Shown: in pieces, positions 25,187-34,646 of the stretch
How positions within the stretch are numbered: position 1 is the stretch's first letter
Layout: the number at the start of each line of letters is the position of its first letter
NCBI GenBank assembly: GCA_902779315.1
Contig: CACZBC010000026.1
Span: forward strand, 1-53,327
DNA: 53,327 nucleotides
Source of the DNA: an uncultured Bacteroidales bacterium
GTDB lineage: Bacteria > Bacteroidota > Bacteroidia > Bacteroidales > Bacteroidaceae
Reading direction: 5' to 3'
The notes under the pieces: generated by a model
Database searches by the model: none
What the model saw: only the letters and a program-made list of their open reading frames with translations
What the model was told of the DNA's origin: nothing
Translations under genes and position numbers: made by a program

Positions 25187-27715
25187 TTATTTAACGAGCA
25201 CCTTTTTGCCGCCTACGATGTTAATGCCTTTCTGCATCTTGTCGAGGCGCTGGCCTGCGAGGTTGTAGATAGGCCCGTTAGCATTGGGGGCAGCATTGAG
25301 ATCTTCAATGCTTGTGGCATCGTCGTCTTCGAATATCATCCGAATCTCATTCACACCACTCGCCACATCACTATTCTTGGAGAAGAAAGCACGGAAAGCT
25401 GGAATATAGACACTTTCACTATTAGTGACACGATGCCATTTGCCATCACTTTGCAGGATGTAGGCTTTGTTCATGATGGTGATAAGGTTAGACATCGATT
25501 TATTTGTGCCCCTGAAGGTGTAAGTTCCTAAATTGATGTCTGTATTGCCGATTTTTGGGAAATGGGTTTCCGCTTCAGTGGAGAGAGGGAATGTCTCAGC
25601 CTCCACAACAATATAATAAGGTGTGAAGGGCTCGATGTATTCTGTGTTGAGCAAACGGAAATGTATGGTGGTCACACTGCCTTCTGTTGTCACAGATTGT
25701 GGTTGATAGAGCTTGCAGAAGGGCGACATATTCAGACGATAGGGGAGATATACGCTATAACCTATCGGCTTATAGTCTCTGCCATCGGTGATGGTAATGC
25801 TGTCTGTCGTTTCCACCATATTGCCCTGCTCGTCAACGTCATAAATGGGTTCCTTATAGGTGTGGGGGCCGAGGTCTGTTGCTTGAAGGACACGGCCATA
25901 CTCCACACCACCGGTTGAGGTGATTGTGGCGGTTCCAAGAGGCAATTGGTTTGGACGATCAATGATGTCTGGATTAAGTTTCTCGTCGAACCACAGCCGC
26001 GAAGCAGTGAAGTCGTAGTTGTGGAACGCCAGACTGTAGTCGTCGGTATGCCAAGCCTTCATGGGGATTTCCTCTGTTGGTGTCAGACCATTCAGAATGC
26101 CCTTTCCTGCAGGACAGACGATAAACTTGTTCACCTCTGGTTCCCATTCGGTGGCGAAGCATTCAGGGACAGGTCGTTCTCCGTACTTGTAAGCCCACTT
26201 TTCCGTGCCAAGATAAGGAATCAAGTTGAAGCCAGTCATCGTCTCTCCCTGTTCATTGAACCTCTGAGGGAATTGGGTATCACCTCTCCAGAAGGTCCAT
26301 TCGTCGCCGGTATAAACGATATGCTCGCCTATATTGTACACGGCAGCATTGATGAACCCAGTCTTTCGCGTCTCATACGTATAGCAACTGTCTACATCGC
26401 ATTTGCTGCCCGAATTATTTTGGAGTGTGCCTACGAAAGGACCATAAGAGGAATCGTTTGAAACAAAGATGGGAACCGCACAATTGCGGATTTTCGTCTT
26501 AAATCCTTTACCCACTACCGTACCGCGAGATGTTGGCGTAACTCCTATATCATAAGGGCCAAAATTACAAAGTTCAATGTAGCTGTTCTTGATGTCGAGG
26601 CTGGTATTAGAACTTCCCACCAATCCACCTAGGTTACCATTGCTTTCTACTTTGCAGTTAGACACATATACGCTATCGATGTCGGTATGGTAATTATAAA
26701 TATCAGAGGAAGTAGTGGCGTAAGCAATCAAGGCACCAGCAAAATTAGGGTGTGAGAAACGGCAGTTCTTAAGTCGCAGGTTGCTGATGCGCTCCCCTCC
26801 GTAGAGGCCGAAAAGACCTGCACCCGCGCCATGATTGAGGGGATTGTCCCCTTTAACGGTAAGGTTGCTGATGGTGTGTCCCTGTCCGAAAAATGAACCT
26901 TGGAATTCGCGGTCAAGTTCTCCGATGCCGGAAGTCCAGGTAAATTCAGACATATCGATGTCGTCCTCGAGGAACACGCGCATGATTTTCTCTCCTTCTC
27001 GCTGTTGATCGATGCAATACTCGCGAAGTGCGTTCAGGTCATCAGGCGTGTAGATGTGGTAGCTGTCGTAGAAGGCGTCGCCAATACCAGAGAGGGAACC
27101 CCAACCGTCTGGAGTGGTCCAGCCGAGTTCTGGATTAGTATAGAGAGCTTGTCTGTAGCTTTCCTCTGCATTTTGGGGTACAGTCAGATGAATGGCGCCA
27201 AGGTTGTAGGTATGAGTGTCGCTGATGCCACCTTCGTGGAACTTGAAGACGTCGTTGTACTCCCAAACTGGAGGTATCACAGCCTCACTTTTGACCCTCA
27301 AGAGATGCAGGTCAATAAAGGCGCCAGTGCCTATGCTGGTGAGTGTAGAAGGCAAGTCCACCTCTTTCAGGCCAGTACAGCCCTGGAAAGCGAAGTTGCC
27401 GATTTGGGTCACACCATTCTCTATATCAACAAAGGCGAGTTCTGTGCATAAGCGGAAAGCCATGTTGTTGATTTTCGTTACAGTATAAGTAGTGCTGCCT
27501 ATCTTAACCTGTCCGGGAATGTAGAGACGGCCTTGACTGTATTGTGGGATGCAGGCATCATAGCCTGTTCCAAGGGCAACTGTTGTATCGGAAAGCTTCA
27601 CAAACTCTGCTTTGATTTCCTCGCCATTGAGCAGAATCTCACCCTTCAGCACATCTGTGGAGTAAGCCTGTAGCGCTGTTGTAAGCGCGAAGAGCATTAA
27701 GAATATCTTTTTCAT
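25187..27715 (-). CDS. Secreted BspA-type leucine-rich repeat protein with sorting-like tail
   Basis: 842 residues from the ATG at 27715, whose signal peptide MKKIFLMLFALTTALQAYS is clear; an ATG at 27745 would add ten polar residues. Residues 45-140 hold a few LRR_5 (BspA/TpLRR) repeats such as VTQIGNFAFQGCTGLKEVDLP. A beta-helix-like central part (about 240-420) has GLUG-like elements, GQGHTISNLTVKG and GNLGGLVGSS. The C-terminus YNLAGQRLDKMQKGINIV followed by GGKKVLVK resembles the type A sorting domain of the Por (type IX) secretion system. It is probably exported to the surface. Third gene of a minus operon, 19 nt after the hydrolase. Confidence 0.82.
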   Translation of the reverse strand: MKKIFLMLFALTTALQAYSTDVLKGEILLNGEEIKAEFVKLSDTTVALGTGYDACIPQYSQGRLYIPGQVKIGSTTYTVTKINNMAFRLCTELAFVDIENGVTQIGNFAFQGCTGLKEVDLPSTLTSIGTGAFIDLHLLRVKSEAVIPPVWEYNDVFKFHEGGISDTHTYNLGAIHLTVPQNAEESYRQALYTNPELGWTTPDGWGSLSGIGDAFYDSYHIYTPDDLNALREYCIDQQREGEKIMRVFLEDDIDMSEFTWTSGIGELDREFQGSFFGQGHTISNLTVKGDNPLNHGAGAGLFGLYGGERISNLRLKNCRFSHPNFAGALIAYATTSSDIYNYHTDIDSVYVSNCKVESNGNLGGLVGSSNTSLDIKNSYIELCNFGPYDIGVTPTSRGTVVGKGFKTKIRNCAVPIFVSNDSSYGPFVGTLQNNSGSKCDVDSCYTYETRKTGFINAAVYNIGEHIVYTGDEWTFWRGDTQFPQRFNEQGETMTGFNLIPYLGTEKWAYKYGERPVPECFATEWEPEVNKFIVCPAGKGILNGLTPTEEIPMKAWHTDDYSLAFHNYDFTASRLWFDEKLNPDIIDRPNQLPLGTATITSTGGVEYGRVLQATDLGPHTYKEPIYDVDEQGNMVETTDSITITDGRDYKPIGYSVYLPYRLNMSPFCKLYQPQSVTTEGSVTTIHFRLLNTEYIEPFTPYYIVVEAETFPLSTEAETHFPKIGNTDINLGTYTFRGTNKSMSNLITIMNKAYILQSDGKWHRVTNSESVYIPAFRAFFSKNSDVASGVNEIRMIFEDDDATSIEDLNAAPNANGPIYNLAGQRLDKMQKGINIVGGKKVLVK

Positions 27716-27734
27716 TGTGTTTCCCCCCATCTTT

Positions 27735-29498
27735 TTATTTGTCATAATCCCATCCTGCCACCAAGTTCACGTTCTCACAAAGCCCCAGACCGTTGAACAA
27801 GAGGACTAAGACTTCACTCGTTTGTGAGAAGAAGGTTGTACCTGCTTCCACATGATCCTGAAAGCAATTGAGATCGCTGAACTGAAGCATGTCACTGAAG
27901 TTCGAATATGCACTCCAATAGTTGTCGATGGGAACGACGGTATCCCTTTGAGAGTGGAACATTTTCAATTGGTGCTTTGGCTGCCAGCCTCGTGTCAAGT
28001 CATTACCGGCCAAAGCGAAATGCAAGTCCTCATACACACCTCGATGGCTGGGCAAGGGAATGCCGGCAGCATTTGTGTATTTGGGCACGGCACGAAAGAC
28101 TGAATTTACGTAGGTTTCTTTGTAGGTGTTGTAGAGGTTGAGGAAATACTGGTAACATTCAGGAGTCATGATTTTCTTCATGCTCTTATAACCGGCATTA
28201 GACAAAACGTCATTCAGGTCGTCTGTCGTGTATTTCTTGCTGGCAATCTTGTTGAGCACACCTGTACTGAGGAAGCCTTCTGAAAAATAGTCGCTTGGCT
28301 GGTGGTTTTTCATGTAGGGATTCGTGTCGAGCATACCCTTCATGATGAGAGGCAGCACGCAGGGCATCGACATGTTCGTGCCTTCCTCGGCCTGCTTCAC
28401 ATAGTACATTAAGGTAGCCATTGGGTCGTACGGTCCGTCGCCACAGATTGAACCGGAGAGGTGGAGCTGCTTCGACAGACCATTCTTCTCGATGAAGCGA
28501 TGACAAGCCATTGCCACACTTCCACCTTGCGAGTAGCCGCAGACCACGGTACGATAGTTGTTTCGGATGGGCAATCTGTAAGGCTCCAGTTCGGGAGCAG
28601 TTTCATAGAGCCGCTTGCCTGCAATCAGGCCATCCACACATTGACGCGCCGTAAGTTCCTGATAGAGGTATGGATGCGGACGGTCTTTCGTCAGTCCGTA
28701 GCCCTCATAGTCAGGCATGACCACCAGATTGTTGTTGCAATCGGCTTTGCTGTAGTCGTTCAGCAGGTCTTGAACGATGGAATAAACCGTTCCTATGGCA
28801 CTCTCGGTGATAAGCGTTGCCACATATCGTACCAGATACACCCAGCTCTTGTATTTCAACTTGTTGCCTGCAGCCAGTGAGAAGAGCATTCCCCAGTCAT
28901 CTTGACCGAAGCCGCTTTGCTGAGCCGATGGGCGTTGGCTGTCGGCGGTAATGGTGATGTGTGTACCCAAAATCACATTGTTCACTCGCGAAGTGCTGTT
29001 CTCCTGCGGGGCCGCAGCAATGGCAGAGAGCATGATGGGGTTGCCATCACAATCAATCGAGGGGTATTCGAAGGTGAAGATACTGTAGTAGAAGTTTTGG
29101 AAGACGTCGTCCTTCAGGCAACCTTTCTGATAGGCCCAACCGCCAATCTTCCTCATACGTCCTTTCATACGGTTGAGGATGGAGTCCGCCTGTACGTTGC
29201 CTGTATTGATTTCTTCCGTTATGACTTGTTCACCATTGCGATAGAAATCGTTGTTCTCGATGCTTTTCAGGTCCACACCATCTGCCTCCCATACAATGCG
29301 AGAGTTGTCGATGATTGTTGTGTCCAGTTCCCCAGTCACATAGTTCGAGTCGACTCGGATTTCGATGTCAGTCATGAAGCGCCCCACAGCAGTCACGCGA
29401 GCGGGTCCCATCTTGCTGCCATCGTTTTGGGCTGCAGCCGAAGTTGCCACAAGCAAAAGCATAGGCAACCATATCTTTGCAAAATGTATCATATCCAT
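27735..29498 (-). CDS. Secreted alpha/beta-hydrolase (lipase/esterase-like)
   Basis: 587 residues from the ATG at 29498. The signal peptide is IWLPMLLLVATSAAAQ, with Gln as the likely mature N-terminus; the frame is open further upstream, but that part has no signal character and overlaps the small peptide gene. Catalytic elements are the nucleophile Ser in CGYSQGGSVAMA, an Asp in SQRDTVVPIDNYW and a late His in CFQDHVEAG. VVMPDYEGYGLTKDRPHPYL is the oxyanion-side strand. The shape recalls secretory lipases or X-prolyl-type peptidases. The substrate is unknown. It starts 22 nt after the small peptide gene. Confidence 0.75.
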   Translation of the reverse strand: MDMIHFAKIWLPMLLLVATSAAAQNDGSKMGPARVTAVGRFMTDIEIRVDSNYVTGELDTTIIDNSRIVWEADGVDLKSIENNDFYRNGEQVITEEINTGNVQADSILNRMKGRMRKIGGWAYQKGCLKDDVFQNFYYSIFTFEYPSIDCDGNPIMLSAIAAAPQENSTSRVNNVILGTHITITADSQRPSAQQSGFGQDDWGMLFSLAAGNKLKYKSWVYLVRYVATLITESAIGTVYSIVQDLLNDYSKADCNNNLVVMPDYEGYGLTKDRPHPYLYQELTARQCVDGLIAGKRLYETAPELEPYRLPIRNNYRTVVCGYSQGGSVAMACHRFIEKNGLSKQLHLSGSICGDGPYDPMATLMYYVKQAEEGTNMSMPCVLPLIMKGMLDTNPYMKNHQPSDYFSEGFLSTGVLNKIASKKYTTDDLNDVLSNAGYKSMKKIMTPECYQYFLNLYNTYKETYVNSVFRAVPKYTNAAGIPLPSHRGVYEDLHFALAGNDLTRGWQPKHQLKMFHSQRDTVVPIDNYWSAYSNFSDMLQFSDLNCFQDHVEAGTTFFSQTSEVLVLLFNGLGLCENVNLVAGWDYDK

Positions 29499-29520
29499 CT
29501 TGTAGATTGTTGTTGTTGTT

Positions 29521-29730
29521 TTACCATTCATTGTTCCAAAGGTCTGCGCTGGTGAAACCTTTCCCAGTTGTCGTTTCGCCATCGTCCTCGAAGTCGCACC
29601 ATTCCTGCACCATAGCAGGCTCCGTAGCAGGGTCGTCCGTAATATTGCCTTCCGATTGGCGTAGTATGCCATTCATTTCAGCCAGCAAAACGATGGACGA
29701 ACAGGGCTTTTCGTATTTAGCCTTTCCCAT
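29521..29730 (-). CDS. Small acidic peptide with WNNEW tail
   Basis: 69 residues from the ATG at 29730 (the ATG at 29745 is an alternative; the frame opens at 29838 but the upstream part looks non-coding). No signal peptide. The N-terminal block KAKYEKPCSSIVLLAEMNG aligns with KKTYIIPEALIVELGTCKM of the peptide at 46509. Both have an acidic, glycine-containing middle and end in W-[DN]-[DN]-E-W. It heads the operon with the hydrolase and LRR genes. I know of no function. Such short peptides with a common leader and variable core could be precursors or accessory factors for neighbouring secreted proteins; that is speculation. Confidence 0.65.
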   Translation of the reverse strand: MGKAKYEKPCSSIVLLAEMNGILRQSEGNITDDPATEPAMVQEWCDFEDDGETTTGKGFTSADLWNNEW

Positions 29731-29949
29731 TGTAAGATTGCACATACGTGTTAAAAAGTCAATATTAATCTTGTGTTTTCGGATGTAAAAGTAACGTAAA
29801 GCATGCAAATGACCAAATTCCAGTGAACTTTTTTTCATATTTTCCGACTCTTTGAAAACTCGCGTCTCGTTTTTTGCTTGTCCAATTTACCTGATTTGTT
29901 CAATCGTTGCTGATTCCCGTGCTACAAACGCCTCCTGCCAAAATCAAAA

Positions 29950-30030
29950 ACGTCACGTTTGATGTTTGCCATCATCACACTAGATGTTTGCCAACGTCAC
30001 ACTAGATGTTTGCCAACGTCACTAGCGTCA
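29950..30030. repeat. 22-bp tandem repeat array E
   Basis: Three units of GATGTTTGCCAACGTCAC plus ACTA (22 bp), preceded by CGTCACGTTTGATG, a segment shared with array G. It ends CACTAGCGTC. It sits between the promoter regions of the small peptide (minus) and der (plus), just inside the right 23-bp inverted repeat. Apart from this and the der promoter the 29731-30179 gap shows nothing. Confidence 0.8.
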
Positions 30031-30044
30031 ATGACTGAATTTCT

Positions 30045-30067
30045 CGATGAAATGGGGCAAAATTGCA
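30045..30067. repeat. Right arm of a 23-bp perfect inverted repeat
   Basis: Exact reverse complement of 25101-25123. See the left arm for the enclosed block. Confidence 0.9.
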
Positions 30068-30152
30068 CTTTTGGGGCCTCAATTCCTGCCTAAAGGAACA
30101 GAACAAGGATATGAAAATAAAGTATTTATTTGCATATCTCTCGCTTTTTTTG

Positions 30153-30160
30153 TACCTTTG
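30153..30160 (+). promoter_or_regulatory. Promoter -7 box of der
   Basis: TACCTTTG, 20 nt before the ATG at 30180, with a TTTG about 20 nt upstream (30129-30132). It places the transcript start well after in-frame ATGs at 30063 and 30111. Confidence 0.7.
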
Positions 30161-30179
30161 CGGCGCAAATTATACAGTT

Positions 30180-31490
30180 ATGTCAAACATTGTAGCTATA
30201 GTGGGGCGCCCGAATGTGGGCAAAAGCACCCTTTTCAACCGCTTGACACAAACGCGTCATGCCATTGTCAGCGAAGAGGCCGGCACTACTCGCGACCGTC
30301 AATACGGCAAGTGCGAATGGGGCAACCGTGAGTTTTCCGTCATCGATACGGGTGGCTGGGTTGTTGGCAGCGACGACATTTTCGAGGAAGAAATCCGCAA
30401 ACAGGTCACCCTCGCAACTGATGAGGCCGATGTGATTCTGTTCCTGGTCGATATTCAGAACGGCATCACAGACCTCGATGAGGCTGTGGCCGGCATTCTT
30501 CGTCGCTCGAAGAAGCCCGTCCTGCTCGTCTGCAACAAGATGGACAACAACGAGACTTATCTGGCAGCCGAGTTCTATGCTTTGGGACTGGGTGAGCCGC
30601 AATGTATCTCCGCAACAACAGGAAGCGGCACAGGTGACTTGCTCGACCTCGTCATCAGCAAGTTCCCCAAGGAAGGCGACGCTTTGCCCGACGAAGAAAT
30701 CCCACGTTTTGCTGTCGTCGGTAGGCCCAATGCAGGCAAGTCAAGCCTCATCAATGCCTTCATCGGCGAGGAAAGGAACATCGTGACTGACATTGCAGGC
30801 ACCACTCGCGATAGTATCTATACCCGTTACGACAAGTTCGGGTTCGACTTCTATCTTGTTGATACTGCGGGCATTCGCCGCAAAAACAAGGTGAGCGAAG
30901 ACTTGGAGTTCTACAGTGTGATGCGCTCGATTCGCAGCATCGAGAATAGCGATGTCTGCATCCTGATGATTGACGCGACAAGAGGCATCGAAGCGCAAGA
31001 CCTCAATATCTTCCAAATCATTCAAAAGAACCAGAAGAGCCTTGTAGTGGTAGTCAACAAATGGGATCTTGTGCCTGACAAGGACACGAAAGTGATGAAG
31101 ACGATGGAGGACGCGATTCGCAACCGAATGGCGCCGTTCACCGATTTTCCCATCATCTTCGGCTCTGCCCTCACGAAGCAGCGCATCTTTAAGGTGCTCG
31201 AGACGGCAAAGGACGTCTTCCTCAATCGCCGCAGAAAAGTCTCGACGCACAAACTCAACGAGGAGATGCTGCCGCTCATCGAGGCCTATCCGCCACCATC
31301 CATGAAGGGCAAGTACATCAAGATAAAGTACTGCATGCAGATTCCTGACACTCGCGTGCCCTCGTTCGTCTTCTATGCCAACTTGCCGCAGTATGTCAAG
31401 GAACCCTACAAGCGCTTCCTCGAGAACAAGATACGCGAACGCTGGGACTTCTCAGGATGCCCCATCAATATATTCGTAAGGCAGAAATAA
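30180..31490 (+). CDS. der: Ribosome biogenesis GTPase Der (EngA)
   Basis: A double-GTPase protein needed for 50S subunit maturation. 436 residues from the ATG at 30180 ([17 protein letters not shown]), which fits the family; the longer frame contains the promoter. G domain 1 has [14 protein letters not shown] and NKMD. G domain 2 (from about residue 176) has [17 protein letters not shown] and NKWD. The C-terminal KH-like domain ends [11 protein letters not shown]. It is followed by the DUF4878 lipoprotein gene 18 nt later. Confidence 0.97.
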   Translation: MSNIVAIVGRPNVGKSTLFNRLTQTRHAIVSEEAGTTRDRQYGKCEWGNREFSVIDTGGWVVGSDDIFEEEIRKQVTLATDEADVILFLVDIQNGITDLDEAVAGILRRSKKPVLLVCNKMDNNETYLAAEFYALGLGEPQCISATTGSGTGDLLDLVISKFPKEGDALPDEEIPRFAVVGRPNAGKSSLINAFIGEERNIVTDIAGTTRDSIYTRYDKFGFDFYLVDTAGIRRKNKVSEDLEFYSVMRSIRSIENSDVCILMIDATRGIEAQDLNIFQIIQKNQKSLVVVVNKWDLVPDKDTKVMKTMEDAIRNRMAPFTDFPIIFGSALTKQRIFKVLETAKDVFLNRRRKVSTHKLNEEMLPLIEAYPPPSMKGKYIKIKYCMQIPDTRVPSFVFYANLPQYVKEPYKRFLENKIRERWDFSGCPINIFVRQK

Positions 31491-31508
31491 TACAGGTTTT
31501 ACAGGATT

Positions 31509-31889
31509 ATGAAAAAGGCTGTTGTCTATTGTCTGTTGTCTGTTGTCTTCTTGGCTTGCTCCAACGGTCAATACACACATAAAGCTGCGAGGAAGGCTGC
31601 TGAGAAGTACTATACGATGCTCATCAAAGGCAATTATAAAGGCTTCGTCAAAGGCTATGCCAACTCGGAGGACTTGCCCGAGGACTTCCGCAGTCAGTTG
31701 GCCGATGCGACGGCTCAGTTCATGGCAAGGGACGATATGCGGAGCCTCAAATCGGTCAAAGCCATCAACGACAGCCTGTTGAAAGACAGCACGGCCTATG
31801 TTATGTTGCAACTCAACTTCAACGACAGTACAAGCGAACAGATAGAGCTTTCCCTTGTCCTGACGAAAGAAGGATGGAAAATGAAATAA
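31509..31889 (+). CDS. DUF4878-like lipoprotein
   Basis: 126 residues. A lipoprotein signal ends VVFLAC with C17 lipidated. The mature domain is a small NTF2-like/DUF4878-type fold: AARKAAEKYYTMLIKGNYKGFVKGYA, then a helical middle and closing strands TAYVMLQLNFND and EQIELSLVLTKEGWKMK. Function unknown. Four 7-bp tandem units (TTGTCTR type) lie in codons 5-14 (31522-31549), in the signal sequence, where slippage would shift the reading frame. It is 19 nt before the M16 protease gene. Confidence 0.75.
   Translation: MKKAVVYCLLSVVFLACSNGQYTHKAARKAAEKYYTMLIKGNYKGFVKGYANSEDLPEDFRSQLADATAQFMARDDMRSLKSVKAINDSLLKDSTAYVMLQLNFNDSTSEQIELSLVLTKEGWKMK
31522..31549. repeat. Heptanucleotide tandem repeat inside a signal sequence
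   Basis: Four consecutive units TTGTCTA, TTGTCTG, TTGTCTG, TTGTCTT. Because 7 is not a multiple of 3, gain or loss of one unit would put the lipoprotein out of frame. Confidence 0.85.
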
Positions 31890-31908
31890 GAAATAAAGAA
31901 AATAAGAA

Positions 31909-34527
31909 ATGAAGAAACTAATCTCTTTGTTGCTGATGCTCGTCGCAGTATCAGCAGTTAGTGCTCAACAAGTGCAAATGCCGCCTGTTCCCCTTGACCC
32001 TGCTGTCAAGACAGGCAAGTTGGACAACGGCCTCACCTATTTCATCCGCCATAATGAATGGCCTGAGAAGCGTTGTGACTTCTACATAGCTCAGCGCGTC
32101 GGCTCAATGCAGGAGGAAGACGAGCAGCGCGGTCTGGCTCACTTCCTTGAGCACATGTGCTTCAACGGCACAACGCACTTCCCTGGCGATGCCCTAAAGC
32201 AGTATCTGGAGCGCATCGGCGTGAAGTTTGGCGAGAATCTCAACGCCTATACCTCTTTCGAAGAGACCGTATATAACATCAACAACGTCAACGTCGAGAT
32301 TGCGGGAGCTGTCGATTCCTGTCTGCTCATCCTGCACGACTGGAGTCACGACCTCTTGCTCGAGGACAAGGAGATAGACAAGGAAAGAGGCGTCATCGAG
32401 GAAGAGTGGCGCATGCGCCGCAGTGCACAGCTGCGTCTTGTCGAGGCAGCCCTGCCCACCATTTGCAAGGACAGCAAGTACGCCGAGCGTATGCCTATCG
32501 GCACGATGGAGATTGTGAAGAACTTCCCCTATGAGACCCTCCGCAGCTACTACCGCAAGTGGTACCGTCCCGACCTGCAGGCACTCGTCATCGTGGGCGA
32601 CGTTGACCCCGATGCCGTCGAGAAGAAGTTGCAGGAGATGTTTGCCGACATCGCTCCCGCCCCTGCCGATGCTGCCGTCCGCGAAGACTATCCCGTGCCC
32701 GACAACAAGGAGCCGCTCGTCTTCATCGGTAATGACAAGGAGTTCACAGGTATGGAGGCTATGATTATGTTCAAGACCGATCCATTGCCTCGCGAGATGC
32801 GAAACACAATGGCTTACATTGCGCTCGACTTCGTGCAGGACGCCATCTCAGGCATGCTCAACGAACGTTTCAACGAGATAACGCGTCAGGCTGATGCTCC
32901 CTTCTCGGGTGCAGGCGTCGGTTTTGGAGAGTTCCTTGTTGCAAAGACGAAGGAAGCACTCTCGCTCGACATCTCTATGAAGGAGAACCGTTATGCCGAG
33001 GGCATCAAGGCAGCTTATCGCGAGTTGCTTCGTGCTTCAAGAGGTGGCTTCACGGAAAGCGAGTACGACCGCTTCAAGCAAGAGTATCTGTCGCAAATAG
33101 ATGCGGCTTACGAGGCTCGCGACAAGCGCACCAACACTTCGTTCGTGAATGCTTACGTCGGTCACTTCATTGATAACATTCCGGCTGCTGGTATTGAGTG
33201 GCGCCATCAAATGATGAACCAACTCGTGCCCAACATTCCTTTGAGTATGATAAATCAGGCCATCTCTCAACTCTCCGAAGACAATCGCGCCATTATTGTC
33301 TTTATGCCAGAGAAGGAAGGTTTGGTTTGCCCGACTGAGCAGGAAGTGCTGTCGGCATTGAAGGAGGTCGATGGAGAAGATATTGCAGCCTTCACCGAAG
33401 AGGTCAGCACAGACCCGTTGGTGCCTGAACTCAAGAGCAAAGTCAAGGTCAAGAAGATATCCGACGACATCTATGGCGCAAAGCTCATTACCTTGAGCAA
33501 CGGCATGAAGATTCACGTAAAGCAGACCGACTACAGCCCCAACAGGATTATCTTCCGTGCAACATCTTGGGGTGGCAACAGTCTTTACAGCGATGACGAA
33601 TATGTCAACTCCAGCAATATCGGTCTCGTGCGTCAAGGCGGCTTGGGCAATTTCTCTGCAGTCGACCTCAACAAAAAGCTTGCCGGCATTCAAGCAGGCG
33701 CTTCGGCCAGCGTCGGTGCCCGCTCGGAAGCCATTGAAGGCAATTGTGTGAAGAAAGATATCGAGTCGATGCTTCAGCTTGTTTACCTTAACTTCACCTC
33801 ACCTCGTCGTGATGATGATGCCTTCACTTCGTCGATTGAGCGCACTCGCAACGCCCTGAAGAACCAGGACCTCAATCCGCAGACAGCTTTGCAGGACAGC
33901 GTTATCAGCGTGGTTTACAATAATGATGTGCGTGCTAAGCGTTTCAAGGAAGAAGACCTCGACCGCATCAACTACGACCGCTTGCTTGAGATGTATCGCG
34001 AGCGCTTTGCCAATGCAGGCGACTTCGAGTTCTATCTGGTGGGCGACGTCAATGCCGACTCTGTCGCTCCCTTGCTTGCAAAGTATCTTGGAGCACTGCC
34101 TGCTAAGGGAAAGAAAGAGGCTTACAAGATTATCGACCAACGCATGACGAAGGGCGAACGCGAGTGCTACTTCACGAAAGAGCAGGACACACCTAACTCC
34201 CTGAACGTCTTCATCTACCATACGCCCATGAAGGAGACGCTCAGAAGCCACATCCTTGTCGATATGCTCCAGCAGGCCATGCAAATGCTTTACACAGAGA
34301 CAGTTCGCGAGGATGAGGGCGGAGCTTACGGCGTGCCTGTAAGTGCCAACCTTGTCGACTACCCAGAAGAACTTGCTATGGTGCAGATTGTCCTGCCCAC
34401 GGCTCCCGAAAAGCGTGTGGCCATGACGTCTGTCATCAGCAATGGCATCAAGGAGATGATGGAGAAGGGACCCTCTGTTTCAACCAGGAGTTCGTCGAGG
34501 GCTATGAGGAGTGCGTTCAAGGGGTGA
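31909..34527 (+). CDS. M16 family zinc protease, 3' end disrupted
   Basis: A secreted pitrilysin/insulinase-type protease, 872 residues as read. The signal peptide ends VSAVSAQ, giving N-terminal Gln. The inverted zinc motif is HFLEH (H78, E81, H82), with a downstream Glu in EEEWRMRR. Two M16 repeats follow (about 30-480 and 520-870). After EMMEKGP at about residue 855 the frame runs into a basic, serine-rich tail and stops. The plausible remainder (YEECVQGVTVEDIKQLAEQ) continues in another frame to a TAG at 34613. Family members usually have some 30-40 more residues (a helix pair) between these two parts, so I infer a deletion that also changed frame rather than a single base slip. Confidence 0.85.
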   Translation: MKKLISLLLMLVAVSAVSAQQVQMPPVPLDPAVKTGKLDNGLTYFIRHNEWPEKRCDFYIAQRVGSMQEEDEQRGLAHFLEHMCFNGTTHFPGDALKQYLERIGVKFGENLNAYTSFEETVYNINNVNVEIAGAVDSCLLILHDWSHDLLLEDKEIDKERGVIEEEWRMRRSAQLRLVEAALPTICKDSKYAERMPIGTMEIVKNFPYETLRSYYRKWYRPDLQALVIVGDVDPDAVEKKLQEMFADIAPAPADAAVREDYPVPDNKEPLVFIGNDKEFTGMEAMIMFKTDPLPREMRNTMAYIALDFVQDAISGMLNERFNEITRQADAPFSGAGVGFGEFLVAKTKEALSLDISMKENRYAEGIKAAYRELLRASRGGFTESEYDRFKQEYLSQIDAAYEARDKRTNTSFVNAYVGHFIDNIPAAGIEWRHQMMNQLVPNIPLSMINQAISQLSEDNRAIIVFMPEKEGLVCPTEQEVLSALKEVDGEDIAAFTEEVSTDPLVPELKSKVKVKKISDDIYGAKLITLSNGMKIHVKQTDYSPNRIIFRATSWGGNSLYSDDEYVNSSNIGLVRQGGLGNFSAVDLNKKLAGIQAGASASVGARSEAIEGNCVKKDIESMLQLVYLNFTSPRRDDDAFTSSIERTRNALKNQDLNPQTALQDSVISVVYNNDVRAKRFKEEDLDRINYDRLLEMYRERFANAGDFEFYLVGDVNADSVAPLLAKYLGALPAKGKKEAYKIIDQRMTKGERECYFTKEQDTPNSLNVFIYHTPMKETLRSHILVDMLQQAMQMLYTETVREDEGGAYGVPVSANLVDYPEELAMVQIVLPTAPEKRVAMTSVISNGIKEMMEKGPSVSTRSSSRAMRSAFKG

Positions 34528-34613
34528 CAGTCGAGGACATCAAGCAGTTGGCCGAGCAAATCTTCGGCAGTGGCAACCGTCTTGTTGTCGGCATGGAAAC
34601 GCCTACGGAATAG
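34473..34613 (+). pseudogene. Out-of-frame 3' remnant of the M16 protease
   Basis: Reads LCFNQEFVEGYEECVQGVT and on to GNRLVVGMETPTE, ending at the TAG 34611-34613. This is the normal end of an M16 repeat (VT.EDI..LA..IF..GNR). It is displaced by frame from the upstream gene at a CCC run (34471-34473). Confidence 0.75.
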
Positions 34614-34646
34614 TATAGAGTAGAAGGTTTAGAGTTAAGAGAAGTT

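Noticed and set aside
30063-30179. N-terminal extension of der
   Set aside because: It spans the TACCTTTG promoter, and the Der family starts at the first G1 motif.
34471-34530. Programmed ribosomal frameshift in the M16 gene
   Set aside because: There is no slippery heptamer with a downstream structure, and residues also appear to be missing; deletion or error is simpler.
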